Source of the DNA: a virus
IMG/VR virus record: IMGVR_UViG_3300030390_000715
Coordinates: 1 to 64,000 of that record
Reading direction: 5' to 3' (one strand)
Length of the DNA stretch: 64,000 nucleotides
Under the pieces are notes generated by a model. It was not told the origin of the DNA. It ran no database searches and was given only the letters and a program-made list of their open reading frames with translations. Position 1 is the first letter of the stretch. The number at the start of each line of letters is the position of its first letter. Position numbers and translations under genes: made by a program. Shown here one piece after another: positions 1-8,917 of this stretch.

Positions 1-2
1 AA

Positions 3-662
3 GGCGACAAGGGTGACTCTGTTAAAGGCGACTCCATAAAGGGTGATAAAGGCGACAAGGGTGACAAAGGCGACTCTGTTAAAGGAGACAAAGGCGACTC
101 GATAAAGGGTGACAAAGGCGACAAAGGTGATACACCGGATATTGAAGCTAAGTTCGAAGAAGCCTTAGCGCAATTTAATGATAAATTGAATAGCAACCAA
201 AAGCTGGTCAAAACTAACACTGATACAATGCTCTCTAATGTTCAGAAGCAATTGTCTACTTTAGGTGGTGGTGGTTCTTACAAGATACTTGATAATGCTG
301 ATGTAGAAAAAACGAAATTAAGTTCAGTAGCCGGTGATAGTATACTGGTTTACGACCCTACAAAAAAGCTGTTTGTTGTAACTCCTTTTTTGTCAATATT
401 AGAAAGATTACGAGCGGAGTTAGAGGTGCAATACGATAAACTAATAGACGAAACTGACGCGACTGCCCATCCTCACGCACATCACCATGTTGGTTCCACG
501 TTTGTGGGTGAAGCGGCTCCCGGCTCTCTTAGAACCGCTGCGGTATGGAGAATAAAAAGAATATATGAATTGGCAGATAATCAAATCGAAATAATCTACG
601 CTAATGGTAGTGCTGATTTCGATAAAGTTTGGGATGATCGACTAACTTATACATTCGACTAA
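3..662 (+). CDS. Collagen-like tail fibre protein, 5'-truncated
   Basis: The gene enters from the left edge; the first complete codon is at 3. About 45 residues of Gly-Asp-Lys/Ser triplets (collagen-like Gly-X-Y) are followed by a short helical stretch, a Gly-rich linker, and a roughly 120-residue C-terminal part with a His-rich segment (HPHAHHH) that might bind metal. Gly-X-Y repeats in phage proteins usually form trimeric stalks, so a fibre or neck appendage is likely. It is followed by a late promoter and other tail genes. The true N-terminus and total length are outside the window. Confidence 0.7.
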   Translation, partial: GDKGDSVKGDSIKGDKGDKGDKGDSVKGDKGDSIKGDKGDKGDTPDIEAKFEEALAQFNDKLNSNQKLVKTNTDTMLSNVQKQLSTLGGGGSYKILDNADVEKTKLSSVAGDSILVYDPTKKLFVVTPFLSILERLRAELEVQYDKLIDETDATAHPHAHHHVGSTFVGEAAPGSLRTAAVWRIKRIYELADNQIEIIYANGSADFDKVWDDRLTYTFD

Positions 663-672
663 TGTTTAAACG

Positions 673-680
673 TATAAATA
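673..680 (+). promoter_or_regulatory. T4-type late promoter TATAAATA
   Basis: Exact TATAAATA, 40 bp upstream of the ATG at 721 in the short gap after the collagen-like gene. This is the T4 late -10 consensus read by gp55, which is encoded at 15457. A start about 6 nt downstream would leave a leader containing GGAG before the tail gene. Confidence 0.75.
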
Positions 681-720
681 GAATGTATACAAAAACTAAC
701 AATATTGGAGAGTTTCAACA

Positions 721-2037
721 ATGGCACTGATCACTGATCCAGATGACCTAAACCAAGGTACTGAAATTACTTTGGATACAGCCGCATTAACTTTTGAACT
801 AACGGTTACGGGCAATTTAAGCAATGATGGGGCGACCGGTCAGGCTTTATACTCGTTTCTAAAAGAAGAATGGAAAAACGATTCTTCTCTTATTCCTTAT
901 CCTTTCCCGATGGTATCGATCACACCGGAGCAGTTTGAATTTATTAAAGGATGGAAGCCAGCAAACGACACCACTCGCAACTTAATGCGATCATGTGGTT
1001 GGCGTGAGATTAACGCGGCTGGTGTTGTAAATCGTGAGTATATTGGTATTATAACACTTGGTGATATCGATAACGCAGATACAGGGTACTACGCATTCAG
1101 CTCCGACAGTGGTAAAACAGATTTCGATTTTCCTGGCGAAGTGAATCAGGGTGTTCAGACCTTCGGTGACTCAACTAATGGCAACTTTGACAAGCGTAGT
1201 AACGCATTAACTACTTTCATAAGAATTGCAGGCAAGATATATGGTTCTGCGACATCCGGAAGTATTGGTCTAACAGCACTTAACTACATTGCTAACCGAT
1301 TCCCTCTTGCTGAAAGCCTAGACGGTAAAATTACAGCGAGTGACGCGACTATCGCGTCTGCTTTACCTTATACAGGGATGAGCATTACTTACGGGGCAGT
1401 GACTCGATCTATCGGTGGAATATCAAGAAACTTTGGTGTAGTTATTGATGGTAATAACGGTACAGCCGAGCAAATCTATGAATTTGTACAGTACTCTTTA
1501 CGTCAAGCGACTGATATTGATGCTGATGGTACAGGCGTAGAAATAGGATCTCTAGCAACTAGTCTATTGAGCTTTGTTGGTGACACGTTGGTGACTCAAA
1601 ATGCATTCATCGACAACTTCCAATCTAATGATACTAACAGATTGACCTTCACCGATACTGGTGGCACAGAACGCACGTTCCCATTCGTAGCCGCAGGAAC
1701 ACTTAGTCCTAACCCCAACTTGACCGCAGATGGAAACGCGATCTATAGAGCGTTCTTTACTGCAGGCTTCGGTACAGCGGGTGCTTTGATCGTAAACGAT
1801 AACAGTGGCAATCCTATCTCCGGTACTATCAGCGGTAGTTCATCTATAGCGTTCGACTTTGATTATGATGGAAATACTCAAGGTGGTCGTACAGCGGGCA
1901 CAGACGCAGAAATAACGGTAGTAGCTATTGGATTAAACTCCGCGCAGTATGTAAGTGCGACAGCTACAATCGGTCGAGCGACTGGTCAGAACATCTCATT
2001 GGTTGCGCCTTTGGAAAGAAACTACAGCAATCCATAA
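721..2037 (+). CDS. Putative tail/adhesin structural protein
   Basis: 438 residues, preceded by TTGGAGAG at a good spacing from the ATG. It is rich in Gly, Thr, Ser, Asn and Asp with little Cys or Lys, a beta-rich composition typical of fibre or baseplate adhesins. The C-terminus ends in a short ..LER-NYSNP motif that resembles the ends of the next two proteins (QQFDR-Y-N-P/E). I do not recognise a named domain. Position between a collagen-like fibre and LamG proteins, directly behind a late promoter, supports a virion role. Confidence 0.6.
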   Translation: MALITDPDDLNQGTEITLDTAALTFELTVTGNLSNDGATGQALYSFLKEEWKNDSSLIPYPFPMVSITPEQFEFIKGWKPANDTTRNLMRSCGWREINAAGVVNREYIGIITLGDIDNADTGYYAFSSDSGKTDFDFPGEVNQGVQTFGDSTNGNFDKRSNALTTFIRIAGKIYGSATSGSIGLTALNYIANRFPLAESLDGKITASDATIASALPYTGMSITYGAVTRSIGGISRNFGVVIDGNNGTAEQIYEFVQYSLRQATDIDADGTGVEIGSLATSLLSFVGDTLVTQNAFIDNFQSNDTNRLTFTDTGGTERTFPFVAAGTLSPNPNLTADGNAIYRAFFTAGFGTAGALIVNDNSGNPISGTISGSSSIAFDFDYDGNTQGGRTAGTDAEITVVAIGLNSAQYVSATATIGRATGQNISLVAPLERNYSNP

Positions 2038-2049
2038 GGGGTATTTTGA

Positions 2050-3291
2050 GTGACATATTTGGTAAGCCTACAAGCTCTATCGCCTGACCATCTATGGGAA
2101 TTCGATGGCGACTTCGACGATACTGTCGGAGTCGCTAACGGCACCAATACTGACTTTACGTTTCTAGGACAAATTGTCGATGGTGCTAGTAGTTCCGCAG
2201 ATTGTGATGCAACTGATGCTCGTGTCACTTTAGCAAATAGAGCGACTATTACAGGAACCCTAGACCGCAAAGTAATGGGTGGTTGGGTTCGATTGGACTC
2301 TATACAACTTCCGCCAAAATCAATTTATCGTGAGGGAGAAGATAACGACCAGTTTAATTTGGTGTTATGGGCAGGCAATAACTTGCTCTTTGAAATTGTT
2401 GTGGGAGGTGTTATTTTTCAAGCATATAGCAACAATGTTCTTCTTCCTGGGCGTACTTACCATATACTCGCAAGAGTAGAAGGTAGTGCTTACGGCGATA
2501 CTTTTGCTTTATATATTGATGGAATTAAACAAGATCAAACTGAGCCAAGGTCCGGAGTATTTGGCATTGCTAGTTTAGCACAAAGATTTAATGCAGTGTG
2601 GGGAGAGCCTGCTGGTGTTACCCGAGTAGGAGACACAAACGTAGTTTTAAACGGTTGCGAAAGGTGTCGTTATTCATATTGGGCTTCTTTTAGCGGAGCT
2701 AACGCACAGCTAACAGATACAGAAATACGTGAAGTTTTATTTGAACAAGGTGCGATACCTAGTGCAACTATTACTACAGGCACACAGGCTCAAATGCAAA
2801 CACAGATAGATGCGGGAGCCAATTCATTTAGAAGTGACGCGCCTCTGAACGTCAGAGTAGAACCTGTCAGTGGAGGAGGAGATTTTACGTTGATTGCTAA
2901 CAATGTCACTCACGATCCTCTTGCTTCTATTCATATCCAATACACGGGCACAGATACGCTAAATTATATTAACGCAAATGGTTCCAACGCCAGTATCGGG
3001 TCTACCCCAAATGGTGGAACAATCAACTTTATTACTCCTTCGACTATAACTGTATCACCGTTAATTCCTGGAACAGAGGTTAGAATATATGAGTCGGGCA
3101 CTGAAACTGAGTTGGGTGGAGTCGAAAACTCAACGACGAGTTTCAGTTTATTAGTTCAAACTCCTAATGTAGATGTTGTTATACATAATGAAGAATACGT
3201 ATATGTTCGAGTTGACAATCTAGATATGACATCTGGTGACTTAGCATTACCAGTTTCACAGCAATTTGATAGAGGTTACAATAACCCATAA
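2050..3291 (+). CDS. LamG-like tail protein (shorter paralogue)
   Basis: 413 residues from a GTG start at 2050; no ATG lies nearby in frame and the reading frame is colinear with its paralogue. Residues 1-230 resemble a concanavalin/LamG jelly-roll (LSPDHLWEFDGDFDD, later ALYIDGIKQ), a glycan-binding fold common in phage adhesins. The C-terminal half has beta-rich repeats and ends QQFDRGYNNP. It aligns by eye with the last two thirds of the next protein, suggesting gene duplication. Its stop overlaps the next ATG by one base. It probably recognises surface polysaccharide. Confidence 0.6.
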   Translation: MTYLVSLQALSPDHLWEFDGDFDDTVGVANGTNTDFTFLGQIVDGASSSADCDATDARVTLANRATITGTLDRKVMGGWVRLDSIQLPPKSIYREGEDNDQFNLVLWAGNNLLFEIVVGGVIFQAYSNNVLLPGRTYHILARVEGSAYGDTFALYIDGIKQDQTEPRSGVFGIASLAQRFNAVWGEPAGVTRVGDTNVVLNGCERCRYSYWASFSGANAQLTDTEIREVLFEQGAIPSATITTGTQAQMQTQIDAGANSFRSDAPLNVRVEPVSGGGDFTLIANNVTHDPLASIHIQYTGTDTLNYINANGSNASIGSTPNGGTINFITPSTITVSPLIPGTEVRIYESGTETELGGVENSTTSFSLLVQTPNVDVVIHNEEYVYVRVDNLDMTSGDLALPVSQQFDRGYNNP

Positions 3292-5486
3292 TGGCTATTT
3301 CATTAGTCGGAACTAATATACAAGACACCGGTTCAGGTAACGCATTAACCTTTGCTGTACCTGGAGCCGCGCAAGCGGACGATCTAATATTAGTAGCCGT
3401 AAAACAATCTGATAATGGTGCCGCCGGAATATGGGACGATGACGGTGGTGGTGGACGCGGTTACACACAGCTTGCATATAATAGAAGCACCGGTGGTCGA
3501 GATCAAGAAACTGCCATTTACTTTAAGGTGCATAGCGGGTCAGAATCTAATCCGACGTTCACATGGAGATTAGGCGTTACCGGTGAACCCATGTCGGGCG
3601 CGATGCTTATCTATCGAGGCGTCGATACTTCTGACCCAATCGCAAACTTTGGATTCCTTAATGGCCAGAATAACGCGGCTCCAGCTAACCCTACTGCCAA
3701 TGTATCCGGTCCGTCACAAGTTGTTGTAGTACATGCCGCTACGCACGATGACATTGTTTCGCCACAACCGCCTACGGACTTCACGATGCGGGCTCAGGTG
3801 TGGGCAGGCACTAGCAATGATCACCGTAACCTTTTTGTTGCAGACAAATTTGTAGGTGATCTGGGCTTTTACAGTCCGGGTGCTTGGAATCATACGGTTA
3901 GTAGTACAACACCGGAATTTCATACATACACTTTAGTACTATCAGAACTACAGAGTGTAGGCTTTACTAATATTCCGAGTGGTAATGAATTCGGAACAAG
4001 TGTGACAGTAGAAGGCTTTGACTTTGGATCTGTCCAAGGATCGGGAAAAATAGAGCTATGGAGTGATGCGACCGGAACAATTAAAGTTAACCAAACTGTA
4101 ACGTCTTGGTCAGACACTTCTGTCTCTTTCCTAGCGGTACAGGGGACGCTAAGTAATAACACGACATTATACGTAGTACTAACAAACAATGCAGGTGATG
4201 AAACATTCGCCACCGCAATTATATTTGGAATTCCGTCTTACACTCAACTCGTCACGCAATTGGCGCCTGATCATTACTGGACCTTTAACAACAATTACAT
4301 CGATGTTATCAACGGCAATACTATTAACCTTAATGTCCAAGGATCAGGGAACTTCGTTACTCAACCAATTGCAGAAAACTCACCGGTCTCGTGGTTGAGC
4401 CTAGGTGGTAGACGCGGTCCCGATAACAGTAGTGTAATGAACACTGCGACTACAGTTAATGGAGTAAGGGCTGGCTGGATTCGAGTTAACACACTTCCAA
4501 AACCATTAACTTGCATTTATGAAGAAGGTGGTGGTGTAAATAACTTAGCGTTCTTTCTAGGCATGGGCAACAAGCTTATCGCCCAGTTAGCTGATACGAA
4601 TGACGATAACGTACAAGTATTTAGTGATTTTGCGCTCGTTGTTGGTCGTTCATATCATATCTTACTTAGATTTTCGTATGATGGTTCTGAACCTGTCAAT
4701 GAACTTGCACTTTATATAGATGGTATTAAACAGCAAGTGTCCGCTGGTAATCCTCTAACGGCTACGAATCTCGACGCGCACCCCGGAGCAATAACATTCG
4801 GAGGAACAGGTGGTAACCTAGAGGTCGGCGGAACCAACGTGGATTTTCTAGAGCAAGAGAACACAAACTTTTCTAATTGGGTTTCTTTTTCGACCAACAA
4901 AAGTGCGACCGAACTTTACCCTCTCTTTGCGCGAGGCGCAATTCCAGAAGTCACTTTTCCTGAGTCTACAGTGGCTTCACTACAAAGCCAGTTAGATGCA
5001 TATAGTGATCAAACTTTCCAGAACGTCGGTCCTCTTGCTTTAAGAATATCGGGTGCAACTACTATCGCTGATCTAACTCTCACTGCCAATGATATTGTTT
5101 TTGATGAAGCTATTTCGTTATTTTTAGAATGGCGAGGGCTTTCTCAATTGACCATAATTAACAAAGGCACAAGTAATTTTAGAGCGGAGAAGTGTATAGT
5201 AACAAGTACCTTAGGCTCTATCGTTATCATAGATGCACCACTTTTAACATTGACGGGCATACAAGCAGGATCAGAGGTAAGAGTATACGATAGTTCTACT
5301 AACCAAGAACTGGCGGGCTCCGAATCTGTTACAGGCACCTTTACAGCTTCATTGGAATCCACTACCGTGAATATTGTAGTTGTTAGTGTTCAATACGAAT
5401 ACCTGAGAATTGAAGATGTAGTTTTGAATCAAGATTTAACACTACCAATTCTGCAACAATTCGATAGGAATTATTCAAATGAGTGA
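3291..5486 (+). CDS. Large LamG/IPT-type tail adhesin
   Basis: 731 residues. About residues 1-220 form a beta-rich domain, followed by an IPT/TIG-like segment (near 225-340) and then a LamG-like domain beginning LAPDHYWTFNNNY with ALYIDGIKQQ, matching the preceding protein. It ends QQFDRNYSNE. Known relatives of such domains bind glycans at phage tail tips. The start overlaps the previous stop (TAATG) and the end overlaps the next gene by 8 bases, so the set is translationally coupled. A receptor-binding or tail-tip role is inferred from fold and context. Confidence 0.6.
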   Translation: MAISLVGTNIQDTGSGNALTFAVPGAAQADDLILVAVKQSDNGAAGIWDDDGGGGRGYTQLAYNRSTGGRDQETAIYFKVHSGSESNPTFTWRLGVTGEPMSGAMLIYRGVDTSDPIANFGFLNGQNNAAPANPTANVSGPSQVVVVHAATHDDIVSPQPPTDFTMRAQVWAGTSNDHRNLFVADKFVGDLGFYSPGAWNHTVSSTTPEFHTYTLVLSELQSVGFTNIPSGNEFGTSVTVEGFDFGSVQGSGKIELWSDATGTIKVNQTVTSWSDTSVSFLAVQGTLSNNTTLYVVLTNNAGDETFATAIIFGIPSYTQLVTQLAPDHYWTFNNNYIDVINGNTINLNVQGSGNFVTQPIAENSPVSWLSLGGRRGPDNSSVMNTATTVNGVRAGWIRVNTLPKPLTCIYEEGGGVNNLAFFLGMGNKLIAQLADTNDDNVQVFSDFALVVGRSYHILLRFSYDGSEPVNELALYIDGIKQQVSAGNPLTATNLDAHPGAITFGGTGGNLEVGGTNVDFLEQENTNFSNWVSFSTNKSATELYPLFARGAIPEVTFPESTVASLQSQLDAYSDQTFQNVGPLALRISGATTIADLTLTANDIVFDEAISLFLEWRGLSQLTIINKGTSNFRAEKCIVTSTLGSIVIIDAPLLTLTGIQAGSEVRVYDSSTNQELAGSESVTGTFTASLESTTVNIVVVSVQYEYLRIEDVVLNQDLTLPILQQFDRNYSNE

Positions 5487-5997
5487 TGCAGTTTTTGACG
5501 GCGACAATCTATACATAACACTACCCAGTCTAGGCTCGTATAATGCTGAGGTAGATTTATATTCGGCTTGGAAAGAATGGATTATTCTAGTCGATAACGC
5601 TAAATTTCCTATCGCATTCTCTACTACTGGTGGAGATGATATTGGTTCAGGTGATTCGTTAGCGCCAGCATTCTTTGTCAGAAATGATTTAGGTTGGAGA
5701 ATAAAAATGCCTAGTGCATCTGGTGAAATAAAAATCGATGGTAACATATTTCCAAGAGATCCTACACTGGACATGTTCGAAGCTACTGACGGGTTTGACG
5801 CGTTTGTTAGCCTTAAGACTTCAGCTAATGCGCTTGTCGTTAGCGCGGACGCTGAAGCCGCCACGATTACTACTGGCGATATAAATGCAATTGCCGCTAA
5901 AGTATGGGATACAATATTAGAAGATCACCTGACTAATGGCACTACAGGCAAAAAGCTGAACGATAACTTAAAGAAGACTCTCTTCTTAGCAGATTAA
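5479..5997 (+). CDS. Tail-associated hypothetical protein
   Basis: 172 residues starting in the overlap with the large adhesin. It has a beta-rich N-terminus (FDGDNLYITLPSLGSYNAEVDLYSAWKEW shortened here) and a helical C-terminus ending KKTLFLAD. The N-terminal sequence style is shared by small structural proteins next to tail fibres in marine T4-like phages. No enzymatic motif is visible. It closes the tail-fibre group; a 55-base gap with two ATGs precedes the head module. Confidence 0.5.
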   Translation: MSDAVFDGDNLYITLPSLGSYNAEVDLYSAWKEWIILVDNAKFPIAFSTTGGDDIGSGDSLAPAFFVRNDLGWRIKMPSASGEIKIDGNIFPRDPTLDMFEATDGFDAFVSLKTSANALVVSADAEAATITTGDINAIAAKVWDTILEDHLTNGTTGKKLNDNLKKTLFLAD

Positions 5998-6052
5998 CAA
6001 AACGCTATATATGACATTAAATGATAACATAACTATGAACTACGGAGAATGT

Positions 6053-6310
6053 ATGAGTGATAACGATGTAATTGTCGACGAGATTAAAAGCGAAGATGCG
6101 GAGCCTATTGTAACTGGATCTAATGGCATCGAAGACTTGATCGATGCAATTGGTAGCGAAGATTTCGGCACTGCTGAAACTTGCTTTAACGATCTCGTGG
6201 GTTCGCGATTGTCCGATACTCTTGACCAAGCGAAGATTAAAGTAGCTGACAGTATCTTTAACGCACAATTGGACGATGAACCAGCAGTCGAACCCGAAGA
6301 AGAAGTGTAA
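6053..6310 (+). CDS. gp67: Prohead core protein, gp67-like
   Basis: 85 residues, strongly acidic, ending EPEEEV. The ATG at 6053 is chosen because GGAG lies 6 bases upstream; upstream in-frame starts lack a ribosome site. The central segment (LIDAIGSEDFGTAETCFNDLVGSR, shortened) resembles the short gp67-type core proteins of marine T4-like phages, in which a helical unit precedes an acidic tail. Position just before gp21-gp22-gp23 fits the T4 order 67-68-21-22-23. Assignment rests mostly on context and composition. Confidence 0.5.
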   Translation: MSDNDVIVDEIKSEDAEPIVTGSNGIEDLIDAIGSEDFGTAETCFNDLVGSRLSDTLDQAKIKVADSIFNAQLDDEPAVEPEEEV

Positions 6311-6321
6311 AACTTCTTTTG

Positions 6322-6329
6322 TATAAATA
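6322..6329 (+). promoter_or_regulatory. Late promoter TATAAATA abutting a start codon
   Basis: Exact TATAAATA ending one base before the ATG at 6330. A transcript starting about 6 nt downstream would begin inside the methyltransferase-like gene, so it would not carry that ATG with a leader. It can serve the gp68-position gene and gp21-gp23 downstream. Confidence 0.6.
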
Positions 6330-6968
6330 ATGATAGTAGATAAAAAGTTCGAGAAAACTCTCGAAGATTTAGCGGAAAAACAACTCTTTTATGTAATGAA
6401 GAATAAAGGGTTGTTTTCCGATCCTACACATCTTAGCACTGTTCAATATATGAATGCGAAGAATTGTAGAAATCAGATTAAGTTTAACGAACTTCTCTAT
6501 AATAAGCTAGTGAAACATGATAGCAAGGGAGTGTATCTGGACATTGGAGTTGGTCCAGCCTTCTTAGAGTTATGCAATAGTAAGCTCGGCAATAAGTTAC
6601 ATTTATCGACCGTTGAATGGGAAGAACAGATTGACCAGTTCAAGGTAGTAAGAGATGAATGGGATGTTAATGTCGATTATGTATGTAATGACATACTAGC
6701 AGATGATTTTAAAATATATAATTGTGAGACATTTTACGATTATGTAATATTACAAAGATTCTTTCCAGTCTATAAATCAGACGTAACAGAAAGAATCGAT
6801 GAAGTGTTGAAGAAATTTATACCTTATGCGAAAAAGGCTATTATAGTCGAGGCAGATAATAACTGGTGCTCCAATCAATGGGAGCATTTACTTGCAATAT
6901 CTGAGAAACGCGTGAAGGTGTACGGAAGCTTTAATATGTTTCTCATTAATTTGGAGCGATATAAATGA
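6330..6968 (+). CDS. Methyltransferase-like protein in the head module
   Basis: 212 residues. YLDIGVGPAFLEL near residue 68 resembles motif I of class I SAM-dependent methyltransferases, with an acidic position about 25 residues later (VEWEEQ) and a motif IV-like YDYVILQRFFPV. No substrate can be named. No Shine-Dalgarno sequence precedes the ATG; the late promoter sits directly against it, so either translation runs from read-through mRNA or the true start is internal. An enzyme between gp67 and gp21 is not part of the T4 head order and may be an insertion. Its end overlaps the next gene by 4 bases. Confidence 0.45.
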   Translation: MIVDKKFEKTLEDLAEKQLFYVMKNKGLFSDPTHLSTVQYMNAKNCRNQIKFNELLYNKLVKHDSKGVYLDIGVGPAFLELCNSKLGNKLHLSTVEWEEQIDQFKVVRDEWDVNVDYVCNDILADDFKIYNCETFYDYVILQRFFPVYKSDVTERIDEVLKKFIPYAKKAIIVEADNNWCSNQWEHLLAISEKRVKVYGSFNMFLINLERYK

Positions 6969-7177
6969 TCACATTCGGTCAAATCAGAGTAGTAAGCGAA
7001 GCTAGTAAAATGCCCAAGGGTGAACATGTTTGGGATAAGAAAGTTGGTAAAGTTAAAGTTATGATACACAAAGAGCCAAAAGGCTTCACCACTTATATTG
7101 ACGGTGATAAATTAGATACCTATAAAACTCAAAAAGAAGCCGAGAAGATGGGTATTACATTCGCTAAGGAAATGTAA
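6965..7177 (+). CDS. Small basic head-module protein, gp68 position
   Basis: 70 residues, Lys-rich, starting at an ATGA overlap with the methyltransferase-like gene and abutting gp21. The N-terminus MITFGQIRVVSEASK resembles the short tags on late proteins elsewhere in this window and contains VSE-A, a plausible gp21 cleavage site. The rest (GEHVWDKKVGKVKVMIHKEPKGF, shortened) looks like a small beta sheet. By position it replaces T4 gp68, but I cannot show homology. Confidence 0.5.
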   Translation: MITFGQIRVVSEASKMPKGEHVWDKKVGKVKVMIHKEPKGFTTYIDGDKLDTYKTQKEAEKMGITFAKEM

Positions 7178-7846
7178 ATGAAACTTATTACAGAATATAC
7201 AGAAAATGATGTGCATTGCATTGTAGAGAAAAAAGAGAATGGTGAGAAATCATACATGATCGAAGGTGTATTCATGCAAGCAGAATCAAAGAATAGAAAT
7301 GGTCGTATTTACCCTAAGCAGATTATGGAAAAAGCTGTGGATAAATATGTCAAAGAACAAGTAAGTACGAAACGAGCGGTTGGTGAATTGAACCATCCCG
7401 AAGGTCCTACTGTAAATCTTGATAAAGTTTCACATCTCATTACTGACCTTCAGTGGGAAGGCAATGATGTTGTTGGAAAGGCACAAATATTGGATACTCC
7501 AATGGGTAGGATTGTTAAAGGTCTTCTCGAAGGTGGCGTTCAACTAGGTGTGTCAACTCGTGGTATGGGTAGTCTTGAGAGTAGAAGTGGCGTTATGTAC
7601 GTCAAATCCGATTTTCTTTTGAACACTGTAGATATTGTCCAAGATCCTAGTGCGCCTAGTGCGTTCGTTAATGGAATCATGGAAGGTGTAGACTGGGTTT
7701 GGAATAATGGTATTCTATCACCTCAAGTAATTGAAAATATGGAGACAGAAATAAGAAATGCTCCGAAAGCGTACAGTTCCGCTGTACAAATTCGTGAGTA
7801 CAAAAATTTCCTCTCGTTACTCAAATCTAACTTTAAGGAGTTATAA
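7178..7846 (+). CDS. gp21: Prohead core scaffold protease gp21
   Basis: 222 residues, close to T4 gp21. This serine protease sits in the prohead core and cleaves scaffold, capsid and internal proteins after Glu before DNA packaging. The U9/S77-type signature is visible: GELNHPEG with catalytic His near residue 73, and GVSTRGMG with catalytic Ser near 126. SKNRNGRIYPK and the C-terminal VDIVQDPSAPSAF block are also family hallmarks. It is followed after one base by gp22 and gp23, the canonical order. Confidence 0.95.
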   Translation: MKLITEYTENDVHCIVEKKENGEKSYMIEGVFMQAESKNRNGRIYPKQIMEKAVDKYVKEQVSTKRAVGELNHPEGPTVNLDKVSHLITDLQWEGNDVVGKAQILDTPMGRIVKGLLEGGVQLGVSTRGMGSLESRSGVMYVKSDFLLNTVDIVQDPSAPSAFVNGIMEGVDWVWNNGILSPQVIENMETEIRNAPKAYSSAVQIREYKNFLSLLKSNFKEL

Positions 7847-7847
7847 C

Positions 7848-8888
7848 ATGTCAGATAACGATATGGATACAAAACTTCCTGTTGATGAGGATAACTCAAT
7901 CGAGGAAGCTAGTACTCAACAAATGCCAGTAGGCACAGAAGCGGATTCTATTTCGTCTGTAGATAAGGCAGAGGATGGAGTTAAGAGCAAAGCACCAGTA
8001 CGTAAGGGTGATAGCACTAAGCAAGATCCAGCACCAAAGACTAAAGCCGGTTTACTAAATGCTATGTACGGGAAACTATCTTCTATGAAGAAAGCTGACC
8101 TGAACGCTGTTTTCAGTAAGTTCTCCGAAGATTTCGAAATGGAAGAGTCAGATGCAATTGTATTGCCTGAGTTCTCTGTTACGGATGAATTGAATGATCT
8201 TGTTGAATCAGAAAGCACATTGTCAGATGAATTCAAAGCGAAAACCGCTGTAATCTTTGCAACTGCTGTCAAAGCTAAAATCTCGGAAGAGACTGATAGA
8301 TTAGAAGATGTATACCAATCACGACTTGACGAAGAGCTAGAGGCAACTCGAAGCGACCTTGTTGAGAAAGTGGATTCATATCTCAATTATGTTGTTGAGA
8401 ACTGGATGAAAGAGAATCAGGTAGCTGTAGAATCTGGTTTACGTACTGAGATAGCAGAAGGTTTCATGGCTAGTCTTAAAGACTTGTTTGTTGAATCTTA
8501 TATCGATGTACCTGAGTCTAAGGTGAATCTAGTAGACGAACTAGCGGAGCAAGTTGAAGAGTTAGAAACTAAACTCAACGATTCTGTAGGTTCATCTATT
8601 GCAATGTCAGAAGAATTAGAAGGGCTAAAGCGTTCACAGATTATCCGTGAAAATGCTGGTGACCTTGCTGACACACAGATCGAAAAGCTAGCCTCATTAG
8701 TTGAATCACTCGATTTTGAAGATGCTGAATCCTTTGCAGAGAAAGTTAAGACTGTAAAAGAGTCGTACTTCAAACAAGAAGTGGCTACAACTGAAGAAGC
8801 GATCATGGAAGATGTAGCCTCTGCGCCTGAAGAAGTTTCTGGCGTAATGGGACAATACCTTTCAGCACTTAAAACAATCAAAAAGTAA
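7848..8888 (+). CDS. gp22: Prohead scaffold protein gp22
   Basis: 346 residues from ATG 7848, which has AAGGAG about 6 bases upstream; the longer frame starting at 7758 would overlap gp21. The protein is acidic, Glu/Ser/Lys rich and predicted almost wholly helical or coiled coil, as expected for the scaffold that fills the prohead and is then degraded by gp21. Several (L/I)-x-E steps are candidate cleavage points. It lies between gp21 and gp23. Confidence 0.85.
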   Translation: MSDNDMDTKLPVDEDNSIEEASTQQMPVGTEADSISSVDKAEDGVKSKAPVRKGDSTKQDPAPKTKAGLLNAMYGKLSSMKKADLNAVFSKFSEDFEMEESDAIVLPEFSVTDELNDLVESESTLSDEFKAKTAVIFATAVKAKISEETDRLEDVYQSRLDEELEATRSDLVEKVDSYLNYVVENWMKENQVAVESGLRTEIAEGFMASLKDLFVESYIDVPESKVNLVDELAEQVEELETKLNDSVGSSIAMSEELEGLKRSQIIRENAGDLADTQIEKLASLVESLDFEDAESFAEKVKTVKESYFKQEVATTEEAIMEDVASAPEEVSGVMGQYLSALKTIKK

Positions 8889-8896
8889 CTTAATTT

Positions 8897-8904
8897 TTTA
8901 AATA
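8897..8904 (+). promoter_or_regulatory. Possible late promoter before gp23 (TTTAAATA)
   Basis: TTTAAATA, one mismatch to the late consensus, lies 13 bases before the gp23 ATG and overlaps the region of its CGGAG ribosome site. T4 has a late promoter at this place, but the mismatch and short leader make this tentative. Confidence 0.3.
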
Positions 8905-8917
8905 CGGAGTATTAAAA

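Noticed and set aside
7916-8881. Long minus-strand open frames opposite gp22
   Set aside because: They are Ser-rich mirror translations of the Glu/Lys-rich scaffold gene, with no ribosome sites or promoters.
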